Shown: piece after piece, positions 9,135 to 21,986 of the stretch
How the letters are laid out: each line of letters begins with the position of its first letter
Numbering within the stretch: the first letter of the stretch is position 1
DNA from: Lunularia cruciata
Lineage: Eukaryota; Streptophyta; Marchantiopsida; Lunulariales; Lunulariaceae
NCBI GenBank assembly: GCA_948567375.1
Contig: OX419762.1
Coordinates: 53,896,841-53,960,840 of the forward strand
DNA: 64,000 nucleotides
Direction of reading: 5' to 3'
Made by a program: the position numbers and the translations under genes
The notes under the pieces: model-generated
Told to the model about the DNA's origin: nothing
What the model saw: the letters and a program-made list of their open reading frames with translations, nothing else
Database searches by the model: none

Positions 9135-12100
9135 TTTGGACTTGAAGATCTTTGGATCCAAAGACAATACATTGATTTGAATACACCACCACTTGGATAA
9201 GAATTACTACCCATGACCATTTTCATTAATTGAGGGCCTTGCATGTGTGGAGAGTAACTTCCCATCTACTAGCAACAAAACACTAGCTATAAAATCAAGT
9301 TTATTTAAAGCAATTTCACTTTCTACTAGCATTTCTCAATCTCAAAGCCAAAGAGCAAATAGCAACTCCTAACCTTTATAGTTGTTCAATTTCAATCTTA
9401 GCACCTAATAAGAAACATGGTATTTGTCCAAAAATCTATGAGGAAGGTCCTTGGAGCCATTCCATAAACAAATAGGTAGTTTACTACATGAGTGAGGTAA
9501 TTCGAAGCCATCAACTTTCTTTCTTGCTTTAGAATTAGGAGTTGAGTGAATTTGGGATCATCCATGAGATGAAATGGAGGAACAAGAGAGCAACAACACT
9601 TGAGAGGAAACTCTTACAATTAGACCAATGAGAATTAGCAAATAGTTGTTAGTGTAGATGCAAGACTAACAAGAGTCATGACTCTTGATGCAAAGTTCAA
9701 GCTAGTACGCAAAGCACTAAGTGACCAAATTATGGCATCTTTTATAGAGAAGAGGTCAATCAACAATGGCTAGAGGATGGGTAGTTACAAAGATCCAACA
9801 AAAGGGTGGATGTCAAAGCACTAATAAAATTGTCTTGATAAACAAGAACAACTTAACTCCCCAACAACCTAGCAAATTTCTTCTAATGCATGTATTAGGA
9901 GGAGCCAATCAATCAGGTGAACATGTTCAACTTTTAGGTGAGGAGCTTGCATAGAGAGTTTGAAGAGAATGGCAAAGTGATATACTTGGCCCCCTTTTGC
10001 AATTCATTTATACATGAGGTTAAACTTGTTGAAAAGGAAGAGTGCACAAAAATTCCCTAGTCACTACTATCCAATAGGATACTTCACCTCACAACCCAAA
10101 GGAAATTTTGTCATCAAGAAGTATCAAGTGGCCAAAGCTAATTCTGCAACAACTTCCAAATTGTACCAATGAAAGAAGAAGGAGCCACCACAACAAAGAA
10201 GAGGACAACTCTATTGAGGTCTCAAAAACCAACAAAGAGACCAAGAATGAATCCTTAGGTAATAAATATATCTTTAGAGGAGTCAAAAGAGTCCAAAGAA
10301 AGGATCCTTTGCCTTGTAGAGTTGCTTTGGGATCAAAAGGATGAGAGCAATACAAAGATGCACAATCTACCCCAATACCCAAAGCAGAATGAAGACTAGA
10401 AGGACTAGGTTAAAGACACTCAAGGAGAAACATTACATTGGCCCAAAGAACCTCCTAGCCACACCCAAGAAATATATCCTCAAAGAAGAGTAGATGGAGA
10501 CCAAAGAAAAACAAGAAGAAGACTTCACAAGGTTCAGAATGAAGGACCTCACAAGGCCAAAGAACAACATCATGAAGTGGGAGAGAGAGTAGAGGTGGAG
10601 GAGAAGACACAAAGATCCTCAAGCAATTGGAAGATCAGTTTGCAGCATTGTTAAAGGAAGTAGCTCAAGGGAAAATAAGGAAGGTAAAGTTGCATGAGCT
10701 GAAGTTGTAGGTTCAAAAAGGCTGGAAGGAAAGACATATGAAGACAACATGATGGACCAACTAGTTGTTACACTTAGAGAACATACAAATAGGAAGTTCA
10801 TTGAGATATGTGATACTTATTTCTTAGAAATAGCAAGTTACAAGGGGCAGACTGAGCTTCTTATTAGGAATTGTAAAGGCAAAGGTAGTTCATTGCAGTA
10901 AAACTTTAGGCCAAAGACACTTCATTGAATGAAGTTCTTTGTAGTTGTAAACATTCATAGTTAGTGAAACCTTTGGAGTAGTAAGTACACAACACAAAAT
11001 TATAAGTTGTCTTTGTTGCAGAATTGATACCTTCACTAACACCTGTAAGGCACCTAATTAACCTACATGTTGGTAAGATAGGATAGGACAAGACCCAAAA
11101 TGTGCAATGTAGGTGTAGGTAGGAGATCTTTGGAGTGCTTCAACCACTAGATTTGCAACTTTCAGTAGAAGATGCTATTTAAGGCTTTTGATAGTGTAAA
11201 TATGCATGCATTCATCTATCCATGATCTAACAAAAGAGCAGAAAGCTCTTCGGCACTATATGCCTTAATTTTGAGTATTGGTGGTTATTCTTATCGAGTA
11301 GGGATTAGGAACTTTGTAGTAGGCACATAGGCACTTGAGTGTATGTAAATATTTGTACTTGATTTGGATGTGTGATCCTTGAGATTGTGAAGGAGTGAAG
11401 CAACACCTTGACAGATCAGAAATGAGCTATAGTGTTGAGAGTACCATGGAATACAAAAAGTAAAGACTAATTACTAATGCAAAGAAAATTTTGGAATTGT
11501 GCCTTTTGGGAAGGGTAGTGCGCAGCCTTCTGACTTGATGTCTTTGTGGTGAAGTCACCAATTTGGATTGAGTGAATCATCACCATCATGATTAATTTGG
11601 AATTTACTTGTAGTGAAAGTGATTACTTTAATTTTCTATTTGCCAAAGTGCTCCATATGGGATGATACTACCCTCGTATGGGAGTGGATCTTGCGCAAGT
11701 GGTTAAATAAGTAACAATAAACAAAGTGCAAGATAGTGACATTTCTCTTCAATTCTAGTCATTTTCTACCCATGTCCTTAAGTGAATCACCTATTACTTC
11801 CTTTTATATAAACCAATTTTTTATCAATATTTTGTTACCATACATGGTAGTTTGTGTAATATTCAACCCTTTTATAAATAATATATCTTACAAAATTTAG
11901 TTATATTTAAGCTATTTTATAAATGTCTGGTACAAGATTTAATCTTATAATCTCTGGTTTAAGATTTAATCTGAGCTCTTTTTTAAATATTTTTAAATTT
12001 TGATGAATATTTAAAATATATAATTAATTAATTAATTATATGAATAAATTTTTATTTTAAGATTATATTTTAATATATTGTAACATCTATCATGAGTCCA

Positions 12101-12980
12101 TCAATATAGAATTATATATAAATGATAAAAAAATATCTCTCAAACTTTATGATTTATTGGTACATTTTATTCTATTTTATGTTATTGAAAAATTATCCAA
12201 GTTTTCATGCTACAAATTTCATGAAATTTTCTTATAATGTCCCATACTTATCTTTGGGAGTAACTTATTAGAAGTTAAAGATATTGATTTATTTTTAAAA
12301 TGCACTTACATGGAAAGTGTGTTAAAAAGTAGATAGATTATGCTTATTTTTATCATGAATGTGTAAGCTTATCTTAGAGGACAATCTTCTCAACAACTTA
12401 CCTACATATTAATGATCAATTTAGAGTACTAATCTTCTCAATAAATTACAAACTAGACAATCTTTTCCATAAGTCGAGATTGATGCTCATGTGAACAAGT
12501 AGCTAATTTGATGGAATTGAGGTTGATAAAACTTCAAGCTATTTAACTTCGTTATAATAATATATGAAATAATTAGAAGTCACATAAAGCATGGAAACAT
12601 GATGTGGGTTAGGAAAGAATGAACTCGTTAAGTTATAAGCTTCTAAACCCTTACTAATATATCCCTAGGAGAAGGAGTACTTTAAAGAACCTTCTGATTA
12701 TTCCAGATAAAGTTGCAAGCCCTACTTATATGTGCTTGATTGAATTTCGTCTTTGAGAAAGTGACTCCTCCCTCCTGTACTCCCAACCAACATTCAGAAA
12801 TAGTACAGCTTCAAATGGTTGTGATGAACAGTCTTATAGCTTATGATTTTTAATCACAACCTGAACATATACTTGGAAGTGAGAGAAGAGGGGCATATCT
12901 GGCAACAGTGAGCAGTTGAAGAGGTAGACACCATTTGAGTTGAAATGAAAGGGTGTTCAAATCCGATCTTGTGGCAATAG
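9135..12980. other. Unassigned intergenic / decayed repeat DNA
   Basis: I find no gene with recognisable motifs. Short open stretches (for example plus 9766-9954, minus 10089-10382, minus 10619-10801) lack conserved motifs. The purine-rich 10400-10700 segment looks like decayed coding or repeat sequence. 11800-12300 is very AT-rich, with a TTAATTAATTAATTA run near 12023. Confidence 0.4.
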
Positions 12981-15700
12981 TTTATGATGACACAGTATGG
13001 GTGGGAGATTCTTCACATTGTATAGCACCTGTTGTACTGTTTAGGCATTCCGAAGGACCATGAAGCAGCAGCAGCACCAGCTGCTGCTGCTGTTCATGAG
13101 TCTCTGTACACAAGGCGATGAAGAACTGAACTGAAGTACTCGGCCTCGGCCGTTGATTCTGAGCCATGTCATCCACCAGAATCTCTACCCCACAAGAGGA
13201 GAAGAATAACTAGTTCGGATGTAGGACATGGCGAATTTTCCAGTAATTCTGTCCGAAGGAAGTAGATGAGTATATCTGTTACCACGAGCACTGTTCACGA
13301 GATCGGAATGGAGCCGAGAGATGGTGCTTTATTCGAATTAGTTACAACACGGGGAGAATGATATTTGTCTTCATGCTTTAGAACACGTCAGGTAGGTTTA
13401 TCCTCTTCAAGGAATATCCACAAAATTCCAACAGAAATCGGATTACATCCATAGCCTTTTTCTTCAAGGCAGTTCGTTTGACGGTAGAAGACCAGTTCAA
13501 CTGCTGAAAAGAGGGTGTAGAATTGTCAACTGGGAGATTGCAGAATTGTAGAGTCTATGCAAAAATTTAACAAGTAGAATCTGAATCTCTGTCGTGAGTG
13601 ATCCTCTAACTCTAATTCAGCTGCAAATTCATGATTTTGCGGTCGTTTGGAGATGAGTGTGTCTATTCTGTATAACTCGGGATTACAACGACCGGCTGAG
13701 TGGAATCCTTTAGTCTTGTAAGAGAAAGATAATATATTTAAAACTTAATGAATCGTTTTCTTTCTCTAACTTACCACCTTCCCCGGGTCTCTCTCGGAGG
13801 ACTGTAGCACTGCGCATGTGGGGGCTGCATATTACATGGTCGCTTTGACTTGAAGTATTCCTCTCTTAGAGGGAAGGAATACAAGAAGAGGAACCAGACA
13901 CTAGCACCATGTTCTTAGTTCAACTACCTTCGTTCAAAACTAAGAGATGCCGATCTGTTCTATGCAGGACTATCTGAGTCTGTCGGTGGAAAGAGACGCT
14001 TGGAATACTGGAAGAAACACCTGTGAATGTTCAGATTTGTCCATACAAGTAATGGTTTGTGTCGACATACGGTATGGTTTGTTTCCTCTGATCCATCTCC
14101 GATGCTTGACCTTCCTTCATCTCTAAGGTCCAAGGTTGGGGTAGGACAGACGACGCAGCAAGGGGACGTCATGAATTGACCTGACCGTATGGTAGTAGAT
14201 TTCGGAGTCCTTGAAACACTTGGGGGGGAGAGATTCTCACAATACAGCTGTCATTGCCTTCGGTTTTTCACAAACTTTTGGAGAACCACGGCTCTGCCGA
14301 TACACAAGTCTTCTATTCCCTGTTCTCCTTCTGCCTTGCTAGTTAGCCTCCGAGCAGCTGTATATTCTGGGGCGTGGACTGGTGAGAGGATCTAACCTCC
14401 ATGAGGGATATGTACGCCTTCACTAGGAGGTACAACAGACCCAACCGCGGGTAAACTAAATGAGGAAGCTTCTCTTCAACCCTTCCACAAAGAAAAAGGG
14501 TTACAAGTTGTTGCATACGTTCCAGTGTATTCCGGACAGTCTCTGAATATTCCGAAGAATTGACCTTCAAAGTGTCAAGCCACTTTCTTCCCATCTGACG
14601 CTCATTTTAACTTCTACAGTGCTTGTCTCTCTACAGGCAGCTTTAAGAGGATCAAATCATGGAAACCCGGGATAAGTCCTAAGGTTTATGTGCAAGCACA
14701 TCTTTCCATTGGTATTCATTTCTGATCGCCATGGAAACCCATTACCAGATGAGTGGTCCTACTGCAATTTTTCTCCTTTCCACCTGTAAAATAGCGCTGC
14801 GGACGTAGACATGCAGTCAATACAAAACTTGGAAAGCGGTGAAGTCTGCATCTCCTAACCGTCCACCGCAGATACTTGAGCTTACGTGCCGCGTTAATTC
14901 ACAATAGGAACTTAAGCTGAGGTTGCTGCAACTGAAACGAGTTCTCTGCCAGTACATGCATGTTCAGGAATAATTTGACAACGTTTGTTCATACGCACCA
15001 GAAGCTACATATCTTCGGCAAGCTTTTTCATTCAACATTCCCTTGCGTTTACCCTGGGTATACAGTTGCCTCTTTTGGTATACAGTAACACTGTTTTGCC
15101 CGGCAAAACAGTGTTATTGAAGGACGTGACTTGTAAGAGATTACCCAGTCCCATTACCCATGAATACTAGCCTATATCAAAATGACCAGAAGCTACAATT
15201 AAATCCAGTGCTTACACACTAACAAGAGGCATTTAAGAGAGGAGCTTATAACAAGTCGAGAGCGAATCAACACTAGGGGCTGAAATCATCTGAAAGAACA
15301 GGATCCTACAACGAGATACATGACAAGCTACACAGGATGTAAGAGGTACCAATTGGGAAGAACCCACAGAGCCTTTTGAGTACGGTATTTGCTTTTATTG
15401 ATCCGTTGTTATCTAAAAAGTAGATGAGAAAATAGAGCGAGTTGGGGATCCGTGGAATAGAACAGCTACAAGACCGAGACTTAATTGAACGTGCAATCAC
15501 TCGCATCCTCCTTCCTAAGACTGCCTAGGTGGCATTAGTGCTCACCCAGTTCGCGTTCACGAATACTTCTCTTCTGGCCCAATATGGACACATATTGGTG
15601 AACAAATTATGATACATCCGTATACTAAATGAGGCAGAGGTCAAAATGTATAAATGTATAAGCATTGACGTGCTTGCATGCCTGTATCTTCCTTTTCTGC
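12981..15700. other. Unassigned mixed-composition DNA left of the cis-prenyltransferase
   Basis: This stretch has a more balanced base composition than the flanking transposons and includes a CAG/CTG-rich imperfect palindrome at about 13064-13093. I could not assemble exons with recognisable products. Short minus-strand open stretches (13960-14172 and 14343-14594) have no known motif. The part near 15470-15560 may hold the terminal exon of the minus-strand cis-prenyltransferase. Confidence 0.4.
15086..15116. repeat. Perfect 15-bp inverted repeat with 1-nt centre
   Basis: TAACACTGTTTTGCC (15086-15100), one C, then GGCAAAACAGTGTTA (15102-15116). The arms pair without mismatch and pairing stops at the next base on each side. 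It is not part of any element I can define. Confidence 0.9.
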
Positions 15701-15718
15701 ACATTCGAAGGTACAGTT

Positions 15719-17750
15719 TCAAGAAATCCGCTTACCATATCGCCGATCTCTTTGCTGGTAAGTAACCAATGCAGCTTTAAAATCTTCAGTCTCGAAGTCA
15801 GGCCACAGTATATCTAGGAATATAAATTCTGAATAAGCTAATTGCCACAACAAAAAGTTGCTTATACGTTGCTCCCCACTAGTGCGGATTAGTAGGTCAG
15901 GTTCCTGCAGGGCTCCAAGTTCGCTCATGAATAGCTGTCTTGTAATAGCTGCCTCATCTATGTCCGCAGGATTCAGACGGCCCTCTGCTGCTTGTGCTGC
16001 GAGCTCTTGACAAGCACGAACGATGTCTGCTCTACCACTGTAGCTGACACAAATGTTGATTATCATTCCGGTATTATGTTTTGTACTCTCCTCTGCCCTT
16101 TGAACAACATTTTGCAACGACAACGGCAGAGAGATGATATCTCCGATAAATCGCAGTCTCAGCTTGTTCCTGCAATCAGACGAGTGTGTTTTAGATTCAC
16201 AGATTTGTCCTTCAGGATAACACTCTGGAGGTGCTCCTTCCGCAAACACGGCATACGAACACCACTTTTTTGAGAATACATGAAATGGTATGCTTTCCAT
16301 CACTTGATCTTGGAGCTTATTTAAACAGGCAGATGATACACGACAGATGAAACTCACATTATTATATTTGGCATCTCTGTTTGTAGCTTGCTCTCAAACA
16401 ATTGCATCAAAAACTCGACCTCCATCTGCACGTTGAATGACGATCACGTAACGTTCACCACCGGCTACATGCTTTAAAGATTTCCTAATGACATTCAGCA
16501 CAAATGAGTTGGATATATACGTGAAGGTGGATATCCTAAAAAATTGGTGTAATTTCTCTTTTTTCAGCAGGATCTTCAGGTCAAATACCATCCTTCGGTT
16601 GATCAAGAGAATACTGAGAAACCTTTTGAGGAAGTAAGGGAAAACTGCGAAATGTGAGACTGGCGTGCGAGCAAGGAGTGCTGTAACCTAAGCTGCAGTT
16701 CTGTTCACATCTGCTCTGTTCTTCTGTTCAAAAATCTTAGCGAAGGCTAAAGCGCAAATCATCAAGCAGAAGTTCACTAGCAGATTAGAATGGATATTCT
16801 AAATCTGCTAGAGAGAAAGAGAGAAACGAAGACTCAAAGCTGACATGATCTGCAAGGAGCAGGTGGAGGACGGAGCTGAATGTCACAACCTTGCCCCAAT
16901 ATCAAATAAGTTGACAGTTTGTAGCTTCTTTCTACTAGACCATACAACTGGATTACAAGACAATAAGAATGGAAAAGCAAGTTAATTCCTCAAAGTGCAT
17001 AAATCGACCTGCTCAACTTGATAGCGAATATGAAATAGGGTCAATTTCTATATCAAAATTGAGATTACACACTTGTGGACGTAGCCAATTCTCCGTCGAA
17101 AAAGCGAAAACTGTCAAAACCTGAATGCCCCAGGAACTGGCAAGTTTAGCCACTCTCTTCAAAGCTTCAGCCCCAGCAGCATGTCCAAATCCTGAGTGCA
17201 TTCCTCTACGTTTAGCCCACCGTGAGTTGCCATCCATGATTATAGCCACATGCTTGGGCATCAACTCCGGTCTCAAATCACGTGGCAGAGGTACCTGTGG
17301 GAAATTCTCCTCCCTGCTCTTCGCATCAGCAGGTGACAATGAAACCTGTGGTTTATGGCGTCCACCACGCGAAGTCGTTCTATACTCCACTCCGAACCCA
17401 AAAAACTGTGAGGAGGTCAACTGCCCGAATGAACCCAAAACCTTCATTTTCCTAAAATTCAATCCTTTCCTAGCTAAAATTCCAACCCAAAACCCGACTT
17501 CTACTCTTCCACGATTGGAACTGGAAACTGAAAATCCCTGGGCAACACCACATCGATCCCTACGCCAACTACAGCTCAAACTCCGTCCAGAAAACCCTGG
17601 TGCACTGGTACACCCCGAGCATGACCCTTGGCTATACTGTTCCGCTGTTGCTACATCCGAGCTTCTCGACCCCAAAGAGCTCAAAATCACCCGAGTCCTC
17701 TGCATCAGCAGCCCCATAGCTGCACTGCTTCTCCGCCTCCTCCCTCCCAT
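15719..17750 (-). CDS. CPT: cis-Prenyltransferase (dehydrodolichyl/polyprenyl diphosphate synthase family), probably organelle-targeted
   Basis: It condenses isopentenyl diphosphate in cis onto an allylic diphosphate to make Z-polyprenyl diphosphates. Exons (minus strand) are 17073-17750, 16358-16425 and about 15719/15736-16169. Donors are GTGTGT and GTGAGT, acceptors are TGCAG, and the phases join in frame to about 398 codons. All five family regions are visible. Region I has [17 protein letters not shown], with the catalytic Asp. The others are [22 protein letters not shown] then [23 protein letters not shown]; and [17 protein letters not shown] with WPDF. About 160 residues precede region I and are rich in Arg, Ser and Gly, suggesting a plastid or mitochondrial transit peptide. 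The start ATG at 17750 directly follows an in-frame TGA. After DRRYG the sequence ATG|GTAAGC is a good donor, so a short last exon near 15500 is likely; otherwise the frame stops at 15719. The exact isoform and product length cannot be told. Confidence 0.92.
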
Positions 17751-18620
17751 TCACTCCATTTTCCAATTTCCACCCACTGCTTCAGATCACTTCAGTTCCA
17801 TACAATCGTCTTCCAACTTTTTCATCCAGTGAGCTACTGGGCAAAACCACAATTCAAACATCTTTCTGTCATAAGCAGTACAGAAGTAAAGTGCTTTGGG
17901 AGTGCCCTCAGGCCTGAGACTATTTCTAGTGAAACCCGCAGTCAGGACAAAGAGAGACAGGCCGACATCACCTGCTCATGAATCTCGGTGGAAACAAGTA
18001 CTGTGTATCTACCTACAGCAGCTCTGTCCTTGGACAAGTCCCTTCAGCTCTCCACCCTTTCAGTCTACAAGTCACTCACTCACTCAATCCAGACAAGAAG
18101 CCTCACTTTCTTTCCACGAGAGGAAGGCCAACATGTGCCTTGTAAATCGAAAGATCCTCTGATCATCAGCATCAAAATCAATTCACTGCTGTCGACAATG
18201 TTTGAAGGATTCGAATGGAAAGAGGAAGAAGTCATGGGAATCGATCGAATTTCCAATTCCAGTTTAGGGTTGGAATCGATTATATGTAAATAACTATTAT
18301 GTTTTCTTTAAATTAAACTAATAACCTCTAAACTTGACGTGTCTCGAGAAATTATTATTTGGATATTCAAAGATAATATTACTTGAATATTTTTCATTAA
18401 ATTATTATTATTATTAAAATTTTCATTATTTTTCGCTTTCGTGATTGATATGTCTTCTTTGGAGAAAAAGTATTACCCTTTTGATCATAGTCTCCTTTTC
18501 CTTTCTATATTCACATTATATCCATTTACCAAGAACATTCAGTTACTGAACCTCTTGTTCATTCAATAATACTTATGGACATTTCACGGTGATGTGAAGT
18601 GCTGGATCAATAGGGCGTTT
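17751..18620. other. Upstream region of the cis-prenyltransferase
   Basis: This is the 5' flank of the minus-strand gene. C-rich and pyrimidine-rich sequence near the start codon becomes AT-rich beyond 18290. Open stretches on the plus strand here (to about 18290) have no recognisable motif and are best read as chance. No TATA box can be assigned with confidence. Confidence 0.4.
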
Positions 18621-18659
18621 CAATAACACCTTTTTGGCTTCCCCGTAAAAACCCCTTAC

Positions 18660-18791
18660 AAATCTGGGTACTCAATAAAGTATTTATTGACAGGGTGCGG
18701 TGGGGTACTCCGAAATTTTATTGGTACTCAATAAATTATTTGCGGGCAGAGGCGGTGAGGTGTTTCAGAAATTTTGCGGGTGATCACCCGC
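18660..18791. repeat. Degenerate tandem duplication ending in a 16-bp perfect palindrome
   Basis: Two roughly 60-bp units begin GGTACTCAATAAA (about 18667 and 18723). Each runs through a GCGGTG block to an AGAAATTTT-like or CGAAATTTT end. They are followed by GCGGGTGATCACCCGC (18776-18791), a perfect palindrome. No coding potential is seen. A MITE-like origin is possible but unproven. Confidence 0.5.
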
Positions 18792-19374
18792 TGAGTATGG
18801 GGTTTCAAAAACTGTTTCTATGGGATGTTTAGCGGGTAGGTGGAACCCCTAACAAGATCAAGTTCGCTGACCATCCGAAATTATTATTTGCCCCAAAAAT
18901 AAACCGGATATAAAATATTTTATGGAAGTATACAGGTTGTTTTATTGTTTTATCTTCTCTATATCTGATTAAGAGAAAAAGGCAACCGCATAGGAAAAAT
19001 GAAGGAGGAGAAAAACCCCCATCAAGCCGTACAAGGGAGAGACAAAAATAGTAACATGGGCTATGCCCCAACATAGTCTATATGAGAAATCTGCCCTACC
19101 ACACCTAATATAGCCGAGCTATGCAAGTCATACAGTCTACACACAACTAGAAACATCACCTAATGTGATTGCTCTCCTATGGATTGCACCAGCCACTGCA
19201 CTCTGTAGAGCAATGGACACACGTTGTCTAAAATATGCTACAAAGTATGAGAGTGAGAGTTGTACACCCTGATGCCTAACATGATAAGCTCTTATGCATT
19301 CCCCGACAAATGTGTCAAATGTTGTGTCCATCCCTCCATATAACTCCCAAGGCTAGAGGAACAAAGAGGTGACC

Positions 19375-20356
19375 TCACTGCATGCCCCTATACTTGGAGA
19401 CCTTACGACCAGCTGTTGCACTCGCCGCACATCCATGGGGATGGGTAATCAGTCCCTCCAAAACTAAATCCCACGGAAGGTCCGTAACCACGACATCCGC
19501 TATTGTCACCTGATCATCTCGGACCAAATATAAGTCTGCACTAACACATGTTGTATGCAAAGCATACAAATGCTCCCTCCAAGCCAAGTATCCACTCTCT
19601 CGTGCCATAGCAAACCCTATGTCTCTAATGGCATCATGGGTAGTTATCCTTTGTCCTCCAAAAGGACACTGTGTCATGTGGATTGTTGCTGCATCTACTA
19701 TAGAACCACACTCACAAGTGAGTAATGAAGATGTAGATGGGTGGACCAAACCTAGGCAAAACCTCATCATTGTAGAGAAAGTAGTTGGTGCAAGTCGGAA
19801 TGCCCTAATGCATGGTCGAGCTAGGATCCAAGAGCCTACACCCTTGCCAGAGCAAGAGTAAAGATGTGCTCTAGTAGCCTGAGGAATGGACGAGTCGACT
19901 AAGAGAGAATGTAATGTATGCTCACACTGTCGCTCCATCAAGGAAGACTGTAAACCTCTAGTCCAATCTGACGATATTGAAGCAAAAGGTGGAAAATCCT
20001 CCCGTGCTTGTGGGGATGGACTATCTCTTGTCTTCCGCAATAACACCTGGAGAAAAAAGGATCCTTCCTCCACCTCTATCACATAAGTCTCCAAAACCGG
20101 CCTATCATTAACCACAAAAGGAGAGGAAAGTAGGGGTGCCAAGAGAGCACAATTACCCAAAAACACTATAGGTGTCGTCTCCTCCATAGATAGCAAGCCA
20201 ACCCCACCACATGAGATTGGCAAAGCCGCCTATTTATGTGCCAAATCCCTTATCACACACTCAAAAGTCCTTGGTCTAATAATATCACCAAAGACTCCCA
20301 TAATCCTCCTATAAAATGCTCTTAGATGTGAAAGGAAGGACGATGAGGGAGGAACT
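19375..20356 (-). pseudogene. LINE reverse transcriptase, C-terminal part (3' half)
   Basis: This is the minus-strand continuation of the LINE whose 5' part lies at 30101-31652. From the junction it reads VPPSSSFLSHLRAFYRR, then after a stop at about 20232 a 282-residue open frame with ISCGGVGLLSMEE. Near the end comes a Cys/His-rich segment, TCECGSIVDAATIHMTQCPFGGQR followed by HDAIRD, typical of the C-terminal zinc-binding region of this LINE group. It includes the thumb and C-terminal domain but no catalytic residues. A stop codon and its separation from the RT core make it non-functional. Confidence 0.8.
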
Positions 20357-20805
20357 TGTCACGCCATTTGTAGTTCCGCATCTAGATGCTCGGGCACTGG
20401 AGTTCCAATGATGGTAGTTAGAGTTATTCTAGCAGTTTCTCAGGGACTACTTTCCGACGGTTAGATTTCGTGTTCGGGGTACTGACTTCACGGTGGGGCC
20501 CACTGTCACTTTGCACCGTTTGCACCATCGAGTGTGCCGTCAGCGGGACCGTTAGGGTTTCAGGGCTAGCTCAAGTCCAGGGGGTATAGTTTCAAAGTGA
20601 GCTCCAGAGAGCTCACTTCTCTGATGTTGAGCCTTCGAGTTCCTGGCTATGGTGGACAGAGGCCGGCGAGCGTCACCTAGATTCTCTATGCTTGAGTGGG
20701 TGTGGCTTGACTGTAATCAGTGTCCAATTGTTGGCAGTTTATAGAGTGACAGATCAAGTACTGATCTGAGTTGAGTTGAGTGGAGAATGTTAAGCAATCT
20801 GATTA
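20357..20805 (+). repeat. Left terminal repeat (unit B, 449 bp)
   Basis: It begins TGTCACGCC directly after the AACT target copy and ends CTGATTA, where it runs on as CATCAGGG. It matches 29546-29994 over the same 449-bp length with about 19 differences by hand count, 18 of them transitions. Unlike a full LTR it lacks the 105-bp A unit that follows B at the right end. Confidence 0.9.
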
Positions 20806-21986
20806 CATCAGGGAAGTGAAGTCAGGGGGAAATCGGGTGCAGGAACGTTGAGTGTTGGTGGTATCTCCAAGCTCGGTGGATCGTGGTAGCTCAATTCAGG
20901 TTTTGTGTTTCCCTAGTGTGCAGAAGCTTGTGTAGTTGATGCAAATTTGGCAGTTAGGCGGACGGTGTGCGGAAGCGCTGGCCAAATTTTGAGCAAAGAA
21001 AGAGCAATTTTCGAGCAGTATTGTGATTTTGAGCTCAAGAGGTGAAGGCAGGACCAATTTGCTGCGAGTTGGGCTCAGAAAGTGAAATTGAAGGTGGAGT
21101 TGGAAAGCTCTTCTCATGAAATTGTGATTTGGAAAAACCCGTTTTGTCAATTTGGCTCGAGTGGAAAGTTAGCGGGGGATTTGGCGGACATCCATCTTTA
21201 GGGTTTATGTCAGATTTTCGGCATTTCGAGGCTTCGAGGCATAGGGCTGTGGGCTAGAAGGGCCAAAAGGGCCAGCAAGCCAGCTTGCTGGCGCGAGGCT
21301 AGCTAGTTTAGTGTAGATCTTGGTCATTGGTTGGCAAAATCTGCCTTTCTTGCTAGATTGTGCGCAACAAGGTTTGACCCCTAGATCTCTTGTTCCTAGA
21401 CTGGTGCCCTAGCCAACTGGTCCACCCTCACTTGTTGTCATAGTGACTGTGCCACTATTATCTATACACATGTAGCTTTGGCTAGGAGAGGCAGTTTGAT
21501 CCCATTCTTGGTGATCCTGGTAGCTTAGGACTTAGATACAAACTACTCTTATGTCAAATGCCAAATGGTGGCAGAGTCAGTCCCGTGTTGTGTTATGAGA
21601 TGGAGGGTTTTCGTTTAGATTTCTTGTGATTGGATCCCCTCCATTCTCTGCTTCCTGTTTGTGCACCACGTTTGTGTGAGGTGCCCTAACTTTTGAGCGT
21701 TGGTGCTCTGGTGTGCTCTCGGTGGTGAGGCTGGAGTGATGACCAGTCAGACTACCTTTGTTTCTCTCCGGTGAGGCAAGAAGTGATGACTTGCAGACCG
21801 TGAGAGTGCGTGTTATGATGGCAGGTTACAGGTTGCCTTTCCCCTAGTGTAGTTATCTCGGTTAGAGTTACATTAGTGGGTGGTGTTTAGTTGGTGTTGG
21901 CATGTGGTGGTATTGGTACTTGGTGGGGTACTTGCGGTTGCGACTTGCGGTTGTAGTTGGTGGTTCGGGTTTGTTGTTGTAGTTAC
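20806..21986 (+). other. Leader of the DNMT retroelement, candidate primer site at 21566
   Basis: About 1.2 kb with no convincing reading frame lies between the B repeat and the gag start. A clear tRNA primer site is not found next to the repeat. TGGTGGCAGAGTC at 21566-21578 matches 10 of 13 bases of the Met primer TGGTATCAGAGCC and is the best candidate, but it is about 760 bp from the repeat. Open stretches here are G/T-rich and without motifs. Confidence 0.4.

Noticed and set aside
9135..9190. Possible resumption of the DNMT relic right of the 3' LTR (TTTGGACTTGAAGATC versus 25190)
   Set aside because: The short resemblance does not continue beyond about 20 bases and the LTR flanks show no target duplication.
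15086..15116. Rho-independent terminator
   Set aside because: It has hairpin form only; there is no T-run, and the sequence is plant nuclear DNA.
17125..17832. 235-codon open frame on the plus strand over cis-prenyltransferase exon 1
   Set aside because: It is antisense to a well-supported exon, has no motif, and its openness follows from the GC-rich codon use of the real gene.
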